NCBI RefSeq assembly: GCF_002848005.1
Contig: NZ_PKHX01000002.1
Location: 62,001 to 126,000 of the forward strand
Length of the DNA: 64,000 bases
Origin: Varibaculum cambriense
GTDB taxonomy: Bacteria > Actinomycetota > Actinomycetes > Actinomycetales > Actinomycetaceae
Reading direction: 5' to 3'
Shown: one piece after another, positions 39,033 through 48,045 of the stretch
Layout: every line of letters starts with the position of its first letter
Numbering within the stretch: position 1 is the first letter of the stretch
Position numbers and translations under genes: made by a program
Notes under the pieces: model-generated
Told to the model about the DNA's origin: nothing
Databases searched by the model: none
What the model saw: only the letters and a program-made list of their open reading frames with translations

Positions 39033-39536
39033 TTATCCTGTGTCTACTAGAAGGAGGGATCGACATCTCCACCAACAGATCCTGATGAGGCGTCTATCTG
39101 GGGTATGTCATGCCCAAACGCCCCGCCTGGAGGGATCTGGCCTGTTGTCAATGCCGACAGGAACACTATTAACTTGTCGTTGTGCAGTTAATATATTTTA
39201 ATGCATCTACCATCTTACAAGATTTTCATAGAACAACGCAACAGATTTATCAGGATTTCCGCAGGATAAGGCGGTAACTTTTGGTGGTAACTCCGCTTTT
39301 AACAGGCATTTTAAAGCTCATAGCCACAAAGCACGACTAGGAAACGTGCAGAGATTCACAGGACAAAAGGCCTGTATCAAATACCGGTAAAAGATTACAG
39401 TCTCATTAAACTGGTGCGCAGCTAACGGGGCAATAAATCCTCAATTATTAAAAGAACTATTCTGACCAGGCTAAACCGTGTAAAAAACCACTTAGCAGAG
39501 CCAAAGTAAAAACTTTAGCCGATATTAATTAAATAA
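39033..39536. other. Upstream region of the giant surface-protein gene
   Basis: This 504-base A+T-rich region has no supported gene. It holds a candidate promoter for the giant gene (39190-39220), a likely leader of about 150 bases, and a direct repeat GGTAACT at 39273-39279 and 39286-39292 upstream of that promoter. The last 100 bases, next to the dtd stop, are A+T-rich with no clear terminator. Confidence 0.5.
39190..39220 (-). promoter_or_regulatory. Candidate promoter of the giant surface-protein gene
   Basis: On the minus strand TTGTAA (39215-39220) and TATATT (39190-39195) sit 19 bases apart in the most A+T-rich part of the region. Spacing is longer than ideal, so this is a tentative call. 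It would give a leader of roughly 150 bases. Confidence 0.3.
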
Positions 39537-39971
39537 TTACTGAGGTTCCTTGGCCAGCCACAAAGTGTAGGGGCCGTCATTCACCAAAGACACCTGCATC
39601 ATCGCTCCGAAGACTCCGGTCTCCACCTCCGCGCCTCCCGCACGCAAATCCGCTACCAGTTTCTCAAAAATAGGATGCGCCACCTCGCCCTTAGCCGCGT
39701 AAGTCCAAGAAGGCTGCCGACCCTTGCGCACCGAACCATAGAGAGTGAACTGGGAAACCACCAGCAGAGGCGCCCCCGCCTCCAGCACTGAAGACCCGTC
39801 CTCAAAAACCTGCTGATTAAGTAGGCGGCGCACCGTCCAATCAATCTGCTCCTGACCGTCACCAGGCGTGATCCCCACGAAAGCCACCAGACCGGGTCGA
39901 TCCAATTTCCCGACGGTCTTACCCTCGACCGTCACCTCAGCAGAAAGTACTCTTTGAATTAAGGTGCGCAT
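39537..39971 (-). CDS. dtd: D-aminoacyl-tRNA deacylase
   Basis: Dtd removes D-amino acids (and glycine mischarged on tRNA-Ala) from tRNA. The 144-residue protein starts MRTLIQRVLSAEVTVEG as the family does. It contains the SQFTLYG motif near residues 77-83 and the NDGPYTLWL motif near 131-139, whose Gly-Pro provides chiral proofreading. Length is normal. It is the last gene of a tight minus-strand operon, 9 bases after the YgfZ-like gene, with an AGGAGG site overlapping the spacer. Confidence 0.95.
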   Translation of the reverse strand: MRTLIQRVLSAEVTVEGKTVGKLDRPGLVAFVGITPGDGQEQIDWTVRRLLNQQVFEDGSSVLEAGAPLLVVSQFTLYGSVRKGRQPSWTYAAKGEVAHPIFEKLVADLRAGGAEVETGVFGAMMQVSLVNDGPYTLWLAKEPQ

Positions 39972-39980
39972 AAAATCCTC

Positions 39981-41096
39981 CTAGCCAGCAATATTTAATG
40001 ACCCAGAACCGGCAGGTGGTGGGGTGCGCGAAAAGGACTTCCGATCAATTTGGGACTGTCCCTGCCAGGAAACCCCAGCAGGATCGGTAATCACCGTCAC
40101 CGCCGCCGCTAGAGACTGCTCTTCCCCGTCCTCTTGCCAGCAGACCGTGAGATCTCCGGCAGGAGCACCCCGTTTAACTAACCCCAAGGCAATCGGTCCG
40201 TCCTCGAAATGATTGGCACTCGCCTGCACCGCACCGACTTTGCGGCTCCCAGCATAAAGCTCCGCTCCCGGAGGCGGCAGCAACGAGGACGTGCCGTCCA
40301 GGTGCAAAAACACTGCCCGCCGCGGAGGATGCCCCAGGTTCACGATGCGCGCTACCGTCTCCTGTCCGCAGTAGCATCCCTTATTTAAATGCACAGCGGT
40401 GCGCAGCCAGTCGAGTTCATGCGGCAGGGTGCGTTGATCAATGTCGGTGCCGTAGGGGCGCCAAGCCGCTATCCGCAACGCTCGCCAATCGGCCTCGACG
40501 GCAAATACCGGAGCAGCCAGGCTGTAACCATCCTCAGTTTCTTGTGGCCAAGAAAGCTGCTCCCACTCCGCAAGCAACCGGGCGCGAACTGCGGCAGCCT
40601 TTTCCACCGGAACTACCTCCAGGTGCGCCGAGTAATCTTGCCCCGCATGAGCCTGAGAACGGGGAGAATAGGCGGTGCCCCCCGCAGTTATTCCCGGCCA
40701 AGGATCTGCCCACGTAGGGCCAAACTCTACCAGCACTTCCTCGGCTAGGCTGGGGGCAAAAAATCCCCAAACCGTAAGCTCTGCGCGCACGGCGACCTCC
40801 ACCCGAGACATAAATTTCATAGATTCTAAAAACTGTGCCAGAGCCGGCGCATCCGCAGTAAACAGCCAAGCAACCTGGTCAGCCCAAACGATTCCGGCTG
40901 CGAATTTCACCCGGCCATTAGCGTCCAGGAACAGCATTTCCCGGCTCTCCCCTACACCCATATCCGCTACTATCTGCGAAGATAGGGTAGTTAGCCAGGA
41001 GGGCGCATCCGGGCCGGACACGGTAAGCACCTCTAGACCGGTTTCCGCGATCCCGTATCCGGCCCGCAAAGCCACTTGGTTGTCTACAAATGTCAC
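39981..41096 (-). CDS. ygfZ: YgfZ/GcvT-type folate-binding iron-sulfur maintenance protein
   Basis: The 371-residue protein belongs to the COG0354 family related to the glycine-cleavage T protein. The signature K-G-C-Y-x-G-Q-E is present as KGCYCGQETVAR near residues 240-251. YgfZ/IBA57 proteins use tetrahydrofolate and help build or repair some iron-sulfur enzymes. That fits a genome with several clustered Fe-S enzymes such as Por. The Cys-Tyr-Cys in the signature (KGCYCG) gives a second cysteine there. It lies 2 bases downstream of the nitrobindin-like gene and 9 bases upstream of dtd. Confidence 0.9.
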   Translation of the reverse strand: MTFVDNQVALRAGYGIAETGLEVLTVSGPDAPSWLTTLSSQIVADMGVGESREMLFLDANGRVKFAAGIVWADQVAWLFTADAPALAQFLESMKFMSRVEVAVRAELTVWGFFAPSLAEEVLVEFGPTWADPWPGITAGGTAYSPRSQAHAGQDYSAHLEVVPVEKAAAVRARLLAEWEQLSWPQETEDGYSLAAPVFAVEADWRALRIAAWRPYGTDIDQRTLPHELDWLRTAVHLNKGCYCGQETVARIVNLGHPPRRAVFLHLDGTSSLLPPPGAELYAGSRKVGAVQASANHFEDGPIALGLVKRGAPAGDLTVCWQEDGEEQSLAAAVTVITDPAGVSWQGQSQIDRKSFSRTPPPAGSGSLNIAG

Positions 41097-41098
41097 TA

Positions 41099-41854
41099 TT
41101 AGGCTCCTTCTTCCCGGTTATGGTCGGGAGTTTCCTCGCGCTTGTCGGCAGCAGCCTGTCCGGTATCTTTCGCCGCTTTCGCCTCCGCGGCCTCCTCTTT
41201 ATCTAGCTCTTCGCGCGGATCTTCCCCGGCCGGCAGAGAAGTTACCCCGGGGGCACTTAAGGTTTCCCCGCCTGCGGGCAGGCGCAGCAGACGCGCCGAA
41301 AAGTCGGATTCGGAATCTTTACCCGGTAAAACTGAATCTTGCGCCCAAAATAGTTCCGAAGAAACCAGCCCCATCATGCGCGAAAGCTGCTCGAAGGGGG
41401 CAGGGGCGCGGCGAGAAGAAATCATGATCCGCGGTCCCATAGAAACCGCCTCCCAGGAAACCTCGGCGGTGTAGGGGCCGCCAGTAGAAGTCAGGCGGCA
41501 ACGTGAGCGTGCTTCCTGTTCACTATCAGCTACAGCGGCTGCGGTTACTCGCCAAGAAGTATCCTCCCGCCACAGCAAAGCGCCGCGGCGTAACTGCTTT
41601 AGGCCGGTAGCCGCATCCGCCTGCATATCCGGTTTTTCGGCGACCGGCTCTGCCAGCCAAGTTAGGGTTGCTTGCTGCAGGTTCGTCCCGGTGGCGCGAA
41701 AAGTGGTTTCTTGCCAAATAAAGCATTCTTCGCGCTCTCCGCTTTCCGTTTCCGGATCTTTTGGCAAAAGCGCGGTTCCCCAGCCCCGCCAAGATCCCAG
41801 TAGCCACGCTAGGGGGATTAATTCTTTCGCTAATCCCAAAGGTAAATCCATCAT
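41099..41854 (-). CDS. Nitrobindin-like (FABP family) beta-barrel protein, haem histidine apparently lost
   Basis: The N-terminal 190 residues match actinobacterial nitrobindins, small beta-barrels that bind haem and nitrogen oxides: LAWLLGSWRGWGTALLP near 12-28 (the GxWxGxG motif) and the C-terminal strand ELFWAQD. In relatives the haem-binding histidine sits in a HLSAxL-type motif. Here the aligned stretch reads DFSARL, so the histidine appears to be an aspartate. A roughly 50-residue acidic Glu/Lys/Ala tail follows that the family lacks. It may bind another ligand or act without haem. It is the first gene of a three-gene operon with the YgfZ-like and dtd genes. Confidence 0.82.
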   Translation of the reverse strand: MMDLPLGLAKELIPLAWLLGSWRGWGTALLPKDPETESGEREECFIWQETTFRATGTNLQQATLTWLAEPVAEKPDMQADAATGLKQLRRGALLWREDTSWRVTAAAVADSEQEARSRCRLTSTGGPYTAEVSWEAVSMGPRIMISSRRAPAPFEQLSRMMGLVSSELFWAQDSVLPGKDSESDFSARLLRLPAGGETLSAPGVTSLPAGEDPREELDKEEAAEAKAAKDTGQAAADKREETPDHNREEGA

Positions 41855-41941
41855 GAGCTACAGCCTAGTAGAGTAAGTAAGACACGAGCTATATAAGTGA
41901 AGTAATTGGGCGAAGAGCAAAACTGGGAGAGAATCGAAAAT

Positions 41942-42886
41942 ATGGAAGATTCGGTAGCCAAACCGCAGGCAACCCCGAGCGGCGCGAACCCGTCTGCGGC
42001 ATCAGACTCTCCGGTTCCGGCGGGCAAGCACAGCCAAAAAAGCGCCCCCAGCTTGCCCAATACCGCCACAAAACCTGCCCAAAGCGCGGTTTCTCCGATA
42101 GCCGCTCGCAGTTGGTGGGTGGCGCTACTCGCTGCCCTGCCTCCCCTAGCGATGCTCTTTTTCCTCTATTGGAACCCCTATTTGGCGGTACTTACCGCCG
42201 CCGGCGTTACCATCGCCGTTTCCCTTACCTGGGGCGGCCTCTCCCAGGCGCCTAGCCCGGGTCGTACCGGTCTAGTGGTGGTATTGGCAGGAATCGGCTG
42301 CCTGCTCGCCGCATTCTTAACCAATAATCTCACCTGGGTTCCGCTAGTGCTTTCCTGGTGTTTACTGGCAGCCTTTATCGCGGAAATGACCCGGGGAAAA
42401 CATCGCCCCTTAACTACCTGGTCTCTAGCTAGCACTATCGCCGGATGCGCCCTGGTAGCGGCAGGATCTGCCTGGGGGCTGGCCATTGCCTACCCCACTA
42501 TGAATCTGCTGGCGATGGCGGCGCTACCGGCTATGGGATTAGCTTGCCTAACCTTGGCACTACCCACTAAATACGCCAGTATCCGCTGGTTGTACTGTTC
42601 TTTAGCCGGGATTCTCGCGGCGGGCTTGCTGACGTATTTTGTGCTCTACCAATATTCAGATTTGGCGCTGGCGATTCCCTTCGCCTACCGCAATCCTGCT
42701 TTGGCGATCTGGATTATGACGGTGGGGCTAGGATTTCTTTCTGGACTCTTAGTCGCCTGTATAAACGTGTTGTTTATGGTGCCGGCAGGTAAAAACTACC
42801 GCTGGCGGCAACTTACCCTCGCCCTGCTACCCACTTTGTTTATTGCGGTTCCGATCTACTCTTTAGCGCGCCTAATCACCGGATAA
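41942..42886 (+). CDS. Polytopic membrane protein of unknown function
   Basis: I do not recognise a family. From the ATG at 41942 (GGGAGAG site 10 bases upstream) the protein has 314 residues; a TTG at 41906 is also in frame. The first 45 residues are polar and Pro/Ser/Ala-rich. About eight to nine closely packed membrane segments follow, with only short loops, and the protein ends ARLITG. It is divergent from the nitrobindin operon with 87 bases between them. No catalytic motif is visible; a small transporter or channel-like role is possible. Confidence 0.8.
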   Translation: MEDSVAKPQATPSGANPSAASDSPVPAGKHSQKSAPSLPNTATKPAQSAVSPIAARSWWVALLAALPPLAMLFFLYWNPYLAVLTAAGVTIAVSLTWGGLSQAPSPGRTGLVVVLAGIGCLLAAFLTNNLTWVPLVLSWCLLAAFIAEMTRGKHRPLTTWSLASTIAGCALVAAGSAWGLAIAYPTMNLLAMAALPAMGLACLTLALPTKYASIRWLYCSLAGILAAGLLTYFVLYQYSDLALAIPFAYRNPALAIWIMTVGLGFLSGLLVACINVLFMVPAGKNYRWRQLTLALLPTLFIAVPIYSLARLITG

Positions 42887-43014
42887 AGACCCGCTTACCT
42901 GCGGCAGCCTGAAGCCAAAGGTAGAAATCAGCTTAAACCGCGCGGCCAGCACCCTAGCCCCGGAAAATCGAGCACCAAACCTACTAACGAGGGCGCGGCG
43001 CTAGGGTACGGAAA

Positions 43015-43063
43015 ATCCCTGCCCCGGAAACACCTGCTGCGGGCGCTTTACCTGGGCAGGGAT
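43015..43063. terminator. Inverted repeat between convergent genes
   Basis: A perfect 10-bp inverted repeat (43015-43024 with 43054-43063) has a 29-base loop. It lies between the ends of the membrane-protein and GltD-like genes, 16 bases beyond the latter's stop. There is no clear T-run, so function as a terminator is uncertain. Confidence 0.35.
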
Positions 43064-43079
43064 AGTCCTCTCAGAGCAG

Positions 43080-44738
43080 CTAGTTTTCCTCCGGAATCAT
43101 CAAGATGGAGCCACAGGGACACTCTTCGGCGCAAATCCCGCAGCCCTTGCAGTAGTCATACTTGAATTCGTACTCGCCCGGCTTAATCTTCTTAATAGCG
43201 TTATCGGGGCATACCCCGAAACAGTTATCGCAACCGAAACAGTTGCCACAAGACATGCAGCGCCGCGCCTCAAACAGGGCAGAATCTTGATCTAGACCCT
43301 GCACTACTTCGTCAAAGGTAGAAGCCCGGCGGGCAGATTCAATCTTGGCGCGTACCCGGTGAGGGGCATCGGCGTAATACCAGTTAGTGAGGCGATCATA
43401 GGTGGCATCCCCAGTCACCGGAGGCTTGTGGTATTCGGTGCCGTGCAGGAAAGCGTCAATATAACGAGCGGCTTTCTTGCCGTGACCAATCGCCACGGTA
43501 ACCGTACGCTCGGAAGGAACCATATCCCCACCGGCGAACACACCGTGACGCCCCGTCATCATCTGCGAGTTAACCTGGACGACTCCCTTTTCGATCTCAA
43601 TATCGCGGGCACGCTCGACCAGACCTAAATCAGATTCCTGACCTAGCGCCATCACCACCGAGTCGGCGCCGAGTTCTTCAAACTCGCCGGTCGGTTGGGG
43701 GAAGCCGTTCTCGTCCAGCTCCATTTTCTCTACCGTAAGCTTGCCGCCATCAATGTGTTTAATAGTGGATAGCCAGCGCATCATCACGCCTTCTTCCTCG
43801 GCCTCTGTAACCTCAGAATCGTGGGCGGGCATCCGGTCGCGGTTACGGCGATACACAATCACCGCTTCCTCTGCGCCCAGACGTTTGGCGGTACGAGCAG
43901 CATCAATAGCGGTATTACCCCCGCCGTAGATTACTACTTTCCGCCCTAGCATCGGTTTTTCTTCGCCTTCCATATCGGCAAGCAGCTGAACCGCGTCCAT
44001 AACTTTCGCAGAGCCACCAGCAGGAATATCGGCGTGACGCCCAATATGGGCACCGACCGCCAAAAATACGGCATCAAAGTCATCGGCCACGTCATCAACG
44101 TTTTCGACTTTGGCATTGAACTCGAAACGTACCCCCAGATCCTCGATCCGTTTAATTTCGGCATCGAGTACCTCGCGCGGCAGACGATACTTGGGAATCC
44201 CAAAACGCATCATCCCGCCCGCCATCGGTCCGGCCTCTTTTACGGTGACTTCATGACCGAGACGGCGCAGGTGATAGGCAGCGGACAGCCCGGAAGGCCC
44301 TGCCCCCACTACCAGTACGTGTTTACCGGTGGGAGCCGCATCTACGCTTACATTCCAGCCCTCTGCGATGGCTTTATCGCCCAGGAAACGTTCAATCGCG
44401 TTAATTCCTACGGCCTCATCCATTTGCCCACGGTTGCAGGCAGTTTGGCAGGGATGGTAGCAAACCCGCCCCATAGTGGCAGGTAGCGGGTTGTTTACCA
44501 TAATTTCGCGCCAGGCGGCCTCATAGTCCCCCTCCTCGGCGTGATAGAGCCACGCCTGGACGTTTTCACCGGCGGGGCAAGCCTTGTTACAAGGAGGCAG
44601 CATAGATACATAAACCGGGCGTTCGGTTCGCCAAGAACCGGTTTCATTCGCCAGCGACGACCCCACATTCAAAGTCACCGCCCAAGGAGCGGTATCTTCG
44701 CTGCGCACCTCCGGTGTTGGTAAAGCAGTTTCACTCAT
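43080..44738 (-). CDS. GltD-like NAD(P)H:ferredoxin oxidoreductase subunit with C-terminal ferredoxin domain
   Basis: The 552-residue protein resembles the small subunit of glutamate synthase. It has an N-terminal Fe-S domain (CNKACPAGE and CYHPCQTACNRG, about residues 53-105), an FAD site with VVGAGPSGLSAAYHLR (near 145), an NAD(P) site with YGGGNTAIDAARTAK (near 270), and a C-terminal 2[4Fe-4S] ferredoxin (CMSCGNCFGCDNCF then CKGCGICAEECPCG). The ferredoxin part resembles the delta subunit of pyruvate:ferredoxin oxidoreductase. Its gene begins directly at the porB stop codon, so it should take electrons from Por and pass them to NAD(P) via FAD. It is the last gene of the operon. Confidence 0.92.
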   Translation of the reverse strand: MSETALPTPEVRSEDTAPWAVTLNVGSSLANETGSWRTERPVYVSMLPPCNKACPAGENVQAWLYHAEEGDYEAAWREIMVNNPLPATMGRVCYHPCQTACNRGQMDEAVGINAIERFLGDKAIAEGWNVSVDAAPTGKHVLVVGAGPSGLSAAYHLRRLGHEVTVKEAGPMAGGMMRFGIPKYRLPREVLDAEIKRIEDLGVRFEFNAKVENVDDVADDFDAVFLAVGAHIGRHADIPAGGSAKVMDAVQLLADMEGEEKPMLGRKVVIYGGGNTAIDAARTAKRLGAEEAVIVYRRNRDRMPAHDSEVTEAEEEGVMMRWLSTIKHIDGGKLTVEKMELDENGFPQPTGEFEELGADSVVMALGQESDLGLVERARDIEIEKGVVQVNSQMMTGRHGVFAGGDMVPSERTVTVAIGHGKKAARYIDAFLHGTEYHKPPVTGDATYDRLTNWYYADAPHRVRAKIESARRASTFDEVVQGLDQDSALFEARRCMSCGNCFGCDNCFGVCPDNAIKKIKPGEYEFKYDYCKGCGICAEECPCGSILMIPEEN

Positions 44739-46001
44739 TTACTTTTCCCCCTTTGCAGCCGAGTTTCCGGCAAGATGACGCATCGCAGAAGCAGAAGTTG
44801 CCCCAGAAAGCGGGTGATCATCCGCGGAAAATGCGTCGCTTTGGGTGCGCTTAGCCTTCGAGGCCTCTTCAATAATGCGCTGGGTAAAGCGGCCTTCAGG
44901 ATCCTCTCCCGCCGCGAGAATCCGCTCCAGCACGTCCTCATCTAGTTGTTCTGGATCGATGAGGCCGTAGCGGCGGATATTACGATCCGCGATTTGCTGC
45001 ATCCTCTCTAGTACGTCCTCTTGCCCTTTCTTAAATACATGGGCAAAACGGCGTTGCGGACGCATATATTCAGTGACCGGCACCGGGCGACGCAATTTGG
45101 TAACCGAAGTGATTTCCCCATTCTCGGCCTCGTACACTGGGAACAGTCCGCATTGGGTAGCCAGGCGTGCCAGGCGAATAGTCAGATTAGAGGCCGACCC
45201 CCAACCCAGCGGACACGGCACCAGTACGTGAATATAGCGGGAACCGCGGAACTGCATAGCTTTGCGTACCTTATATTCCAGGTCGCGCAGGTCCGCTACC
45301 GTAGCAGTCGCCACGTAGGGGACTTCATGCGCCATCGCGATTCGCGGTACATCTTTACCCTGACCAAACACGTTTCCGGGGTTTTCACCCACCGGTTGGG
45401 TAGTGGCGGTACGTGCCGCGGGCGGGGTAGCGCCGCTTCGCTGCACCCCGGTATTCATATAGGCGCCATTGTCGTAGCAAATATAGAGAACGTCGTCGTT
45501 GCGTTCGAACATGCCTGATAGGCAGCCCATCCCGATATCCACAGTGCCGCCATCGCCGCCCTGGGCAACTACCCGGGTGTTCTTACCTTTAGCGCGAAGC
45601 GCCGCCGCCGCACCCGAAGCGACTGCGGGCGCATTCCCAAACAGGGAGTGTACCCAGGGAATCGTCCAAGCAGTTTCGGGGTAAGGAGTAGAAAATACCT
45701 CTAGGCAGCCGGTGGCATTGACCGCCACCAAGTCACGATCGGCAGCGTCCATCGCGGTGTCGAGGGCGTAACGTGCCCCCAAGGCTTCCCCGCAGCCCTG
45801 GCAGGCGCGGTGTCCGGAAGTCAAGGAGTTAATCCGGTTCGGGTCAGACTGGACGGATCGGTAATCCAGTTCCGCCAGTCGGTTACCGACGGCATAGGAG
45901 CCTACCTGGTAAAACTTTACATTTTCGCGCGCCGGAATCGCGGTTTCAGCGCTTTCGCGAAACTGCGGTTCCGGAAGCGGAACACTCATAGTTGCTGACA
46001 T
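44739..46001 (-). CDS. porB: Pyruvate:ferredoxin oxidoreductase beta subunit
   Basis: The beta subunit binds thiamine diphosphate and oxidatively decarboxylates pyruvate to acetyl-CoA. It has the CQGCGEALGARYALD cluster-binding stretch and the thiamine motif GGDGGTVDIGMGCLSG leading to the YDNGAYMNTGVQRSG segment. The gene starts at ATG 46001 behind an AGGAGG site, giving 420 residues; a longer frame to 46067 would overlap porA by 56 bases and is unlikely. It lies 10 bases after porA, and the GltD-like gene starts immediately after its stop. The C-terminal 60 residues after the catalytic part are a Ser/Ala-rich extension. Confidence 0.94.
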   Translation of the reverse strand: MSATMSVPLPEPQFRESAETAIPARENVKFYQVGSYAVGNRLAELDYRSVQSDPNRINSLTSGHRACQGCGEALGARYALDTAMDAADRDLVAVNATGCLEVFSTPYPETAWTIPWVHSLFGNAPAVASGAAAALRAKGKNTRVVAQGGDGGTVDIGMGCLSGMFERNDDVLYICYDNGAYMNTGVQRSGATPPAARTATTQPVGENPGNVFGQGKDVPRIAMAHEVPYVATATVADLRDLEYKVRKAMQFRGSRYIHVLVPCPLGWGSASNLTIRLARLATQCGLFPVYEAENGEITSVTKLRRPVPVTEYMRPQRRFAHVFKKGQEDVLERMQQIADRNIRRYGLIDPEQLDEDVLERILAAGEDPEGRFTQRIIEEASKAKRTQSDAFSADDHPLSGATSASAMRHLAGNSAAKGEK

Positions 46002-46011
46002 GGTCTGCCTC

Positions 46012-47277
46012 CTAAATTCCGCGCGCCGCATTGGCACGCTGAGTGGCGTGACGTTGAATGTTTTCACTGATCGGACCAGAACGCCTAGTGGCTTTCTCCC
46101 GTTCCAGCTCTGCCTCGACCAGTTCCTGATCCAGATCCAAGAAGGTTAAGTGTTCTAGCTGGTCGGCGGCTACCTGATCAAGCATCTGGTCTAGAGAACG
46201 CTCGGTAATGTTGCGCCCGCCCAGACCGGCGATCACTTCATAGTCACGAACTGATTTACCGGCTCGCGAAAGAGCAGAGCGGCAATGAGATGCCACGATT
46301 CCGCCGATCCCTAAACTGAAGGCTTTTTCTAGGCATACAAAGCGTTTGGCGCCCCCTAAATACTTGGCTACCTGCTCGAAGGGGAAGGGACGGAAGGAGC
46401 ATATCCCCAGTACCCCCAGCTTTTCGCCTTTCTCGCGCCGCTGGTCGACTACATCTTTAATGGTGCCGAGCACCGAACCCATGGCCACGATTACGGTTTC
46501 GGCGTCTTCGATCCGGTAGGGACGAACCAGCCCGCCGGAATCACGTCCGAAAATTTCCTGGAACTCGGCCTGTACCTGGGGGATGAGCTCTAGAGCTTGC
46601 AGTTGTTTGACGTGTTGGAGGTACTTTACTTCGGTGAAAGCTTCCGGCCCCACCATCGCGCCAATGGTGATGGGATCGGCCGGGTCGAGGACGACGCGGG
46701 GAGTATAGGGAGGTAGGAACTTTTCTACCTGCTCTTTTTCCGGAACATCTACCTGTTCGACCGCGTGGGTCAAAATAAATCCATCCATACATACCATTAC
46801 CGGAACCGAAAGTTCTTCGGCGATCCTGAACGCTTGGACGTGCAGATCCGAGGCCTCTTGGTTGTTCTCCGCGAACAATTGCAGCCACCCGGATTCGCGT
46901 TGACTCATGGTGTCGGAGTGATCATTCCAAATGTTGATGGGTCCGCCGATCGCCCGGTTAGCTACCGTCATTACGATCGGTAAGCCGAGTCCGGCGGCAT
47001 TGTAAACTGCCTCTACCATGTAGAGCAGTCCCTGGGAAGCGGTGGCGGTATAGGTGCGCGCCCCCACTGCCGAAGCTCCGATGCAGGCTGACATGGCTGC
47101 GAACTCGGATTCGACATTAATATATTCGGCGCTGCCCAGCTTGCCGGACTTCACCAGCGCCGATAGCGCCTCCACAATGTGGGTTTGGGGGCTAATCGGG
47201 TAAGCACTGACAACTTCCGGGCTGCAGGCGGCAACCGACTGCGCAATAGCTTGCGAACCTTCAATCTGTTTTAGCAC
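46012..47277 (-). CDS. porA: Pyruvate:ferredoxin oxidoreductase alpha subunit
   Basis: This 421-residue subunit forms the other half of the thiamine-diphosphate site. The conserved N-terminal stretch GSQAIAQSVAACSPEVVSAYPISPQT, the ESEFAAMSACIGAS segment and NRAIGGPINIWNDHSDTM are as in PorA proteins acting on pyruvate. The start is a GTG (47275-47277) one base after the porG stop, so translation is coupled. The segment near residue 300-330 (FVCLEKAFSLGIGG) is also typical. The subunit order gamma-alpha-beta, with the delta domain moved onto the GltD-like protein, is notable. Confidence 0.95.
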   Translation of the reverse strand: MLKQIEGSQAIAQSVAACSPEVVSAYPISPQTHIVEALSALVKSGKLGSAEYINVESEFAAMSACIGASAVGARTYTATASQGLLYMVEAVYNAAGLGLPIVMTVANRAIGGPINIWNDHSDTMSQRESGWLQLFAENNQEASDLHVQAFRIAEELSVPVMVCMDGFILTHAVEQVDVPEKEQVEKFLPPYTPRVVLDPADPITIGAMVGPEAFTEVKYLQHVKQLQALELIPQVQAEFQEIFGRDSGGLVRPYRIEDAETVIVAMGSVLGTIKDVVDQRREKGEKLGVLGICSFRPFPFEQVAKYLGGAKRFVCLEKAFSLGIGGIVASHCRSALSRAGKSVRDYEVIAGLGGRNITERSLDQMLDQVAADQLEHLTFLDLDQELVEAELEREKATRRSGPISENIQRHATQRANAARGI

Positions 47278-47278
47278 G

Positions 47279-47854
47279 TTACTTGGCCTCTGCTTTCATC
47301 GAACTGACCAATTCGTAGGCGGCGACTGCGGCGGCCACGTTCCCCTCGCCCACTTTGCCGTGGAAACGGTTTTGAATCGCCTGGGTAACGCTGGATAGCC
47401 TCACCAGACCAGTCAGGGCGGCCGCTCCCCCCAGCATCACTGCATTCGGCAGGGGACGACCCAGATGTTTCTTGGCGATCTCGGTAGCCGGGATCATCAC
47501 CACGTGCCCTTGCGGGTGGGCGGCGATTACCTCCTCGATTCCCAGTTCAGCGGCCGACTTGGCCGAGTTAACCAGGGCAAAACCGTCTGGTTTCAGTCCC
47601 GAAAATACGTCCATAATCGCCAGTAGGGTAGCGTCTTGCACCACCACTAGATCGGGTTCCTGCACGGGTTCGCGGGTACGGATTTCTTTATCTGCAATCC
47701 GGCAATAGGAAACTACCGGCGCACCGGTACGCTCCGAACCGAAAGAAGGGAACGCCTGCGCATGATGCCCATCGGTGAATGCCGCATAAGCAATCAGATC
47801 AGCAGCAGTTACAACCCCTTGACCACCTCTGCCATGAATACGAACTTCAGTCAT
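47279..47854 (-). CDS. porG: Pyruvate:ferredoxin oxidoreductase gamma subunit
   Basis: The 191-residue gamma subunit starts with the characteristic VRIHGRGGQGVVTAADLIAYAA stretch and has the family's FPSFGSERTGAPVVSYCRI segment. It helps bind coenzyme A in multi-subunit 2-oxoacid oxidoreductases. It is the first gene of the four-gene cluster, so its upstream region (47855-48045) should contain the promoter. The divergent gene at 48046 shares that region. Because the alpha subunit is of the pyruvate type, pyruvate is the likely substrate. Confidence 0.94.
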   Translation of the reverse strand: MTEVRIHGRGGQGVVTAADLIAYAAFTDGHHAQAFPSFGSERTGAPVVSYCRIADKEIRTREPVQEPDLVVVQDATLLAIMDVFSGLKPDGFALVNSAKSAAELGIEEVIAAHPQGHVVMIPATEIAKKHLGRPLPNAVMLGGAAALTGLVRLSSVTQAIQNRFHGKVGEGNVAAAVAAYELVSSMKAEAK

Positions 47855-48045
47855 GCTTTTACCTTAGGACTGCGGTCCCAACAGAAGAGCATCTAATTTT
47901 CTAACCGCCATTACCAGCGCATTTAACTTTATCGGGTTTTCATGCTGGTTAGGGATTCCCTGACACAGATGTATCTTAAATGCCAAAAAGTAGATTTATG
48001 CCACCAGGAAAAATGTGACCGAAGTGTTATTAGGCCTCTTTATCG

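Noticed and set aside
46002..46067. An upstream in-frame extension of porB to an ATG at 46067.
   Set aside because: It would overlap porA by 56 bases. The ATG at 46001 has an AGGAGG site at the right distance and gives a family-like start.
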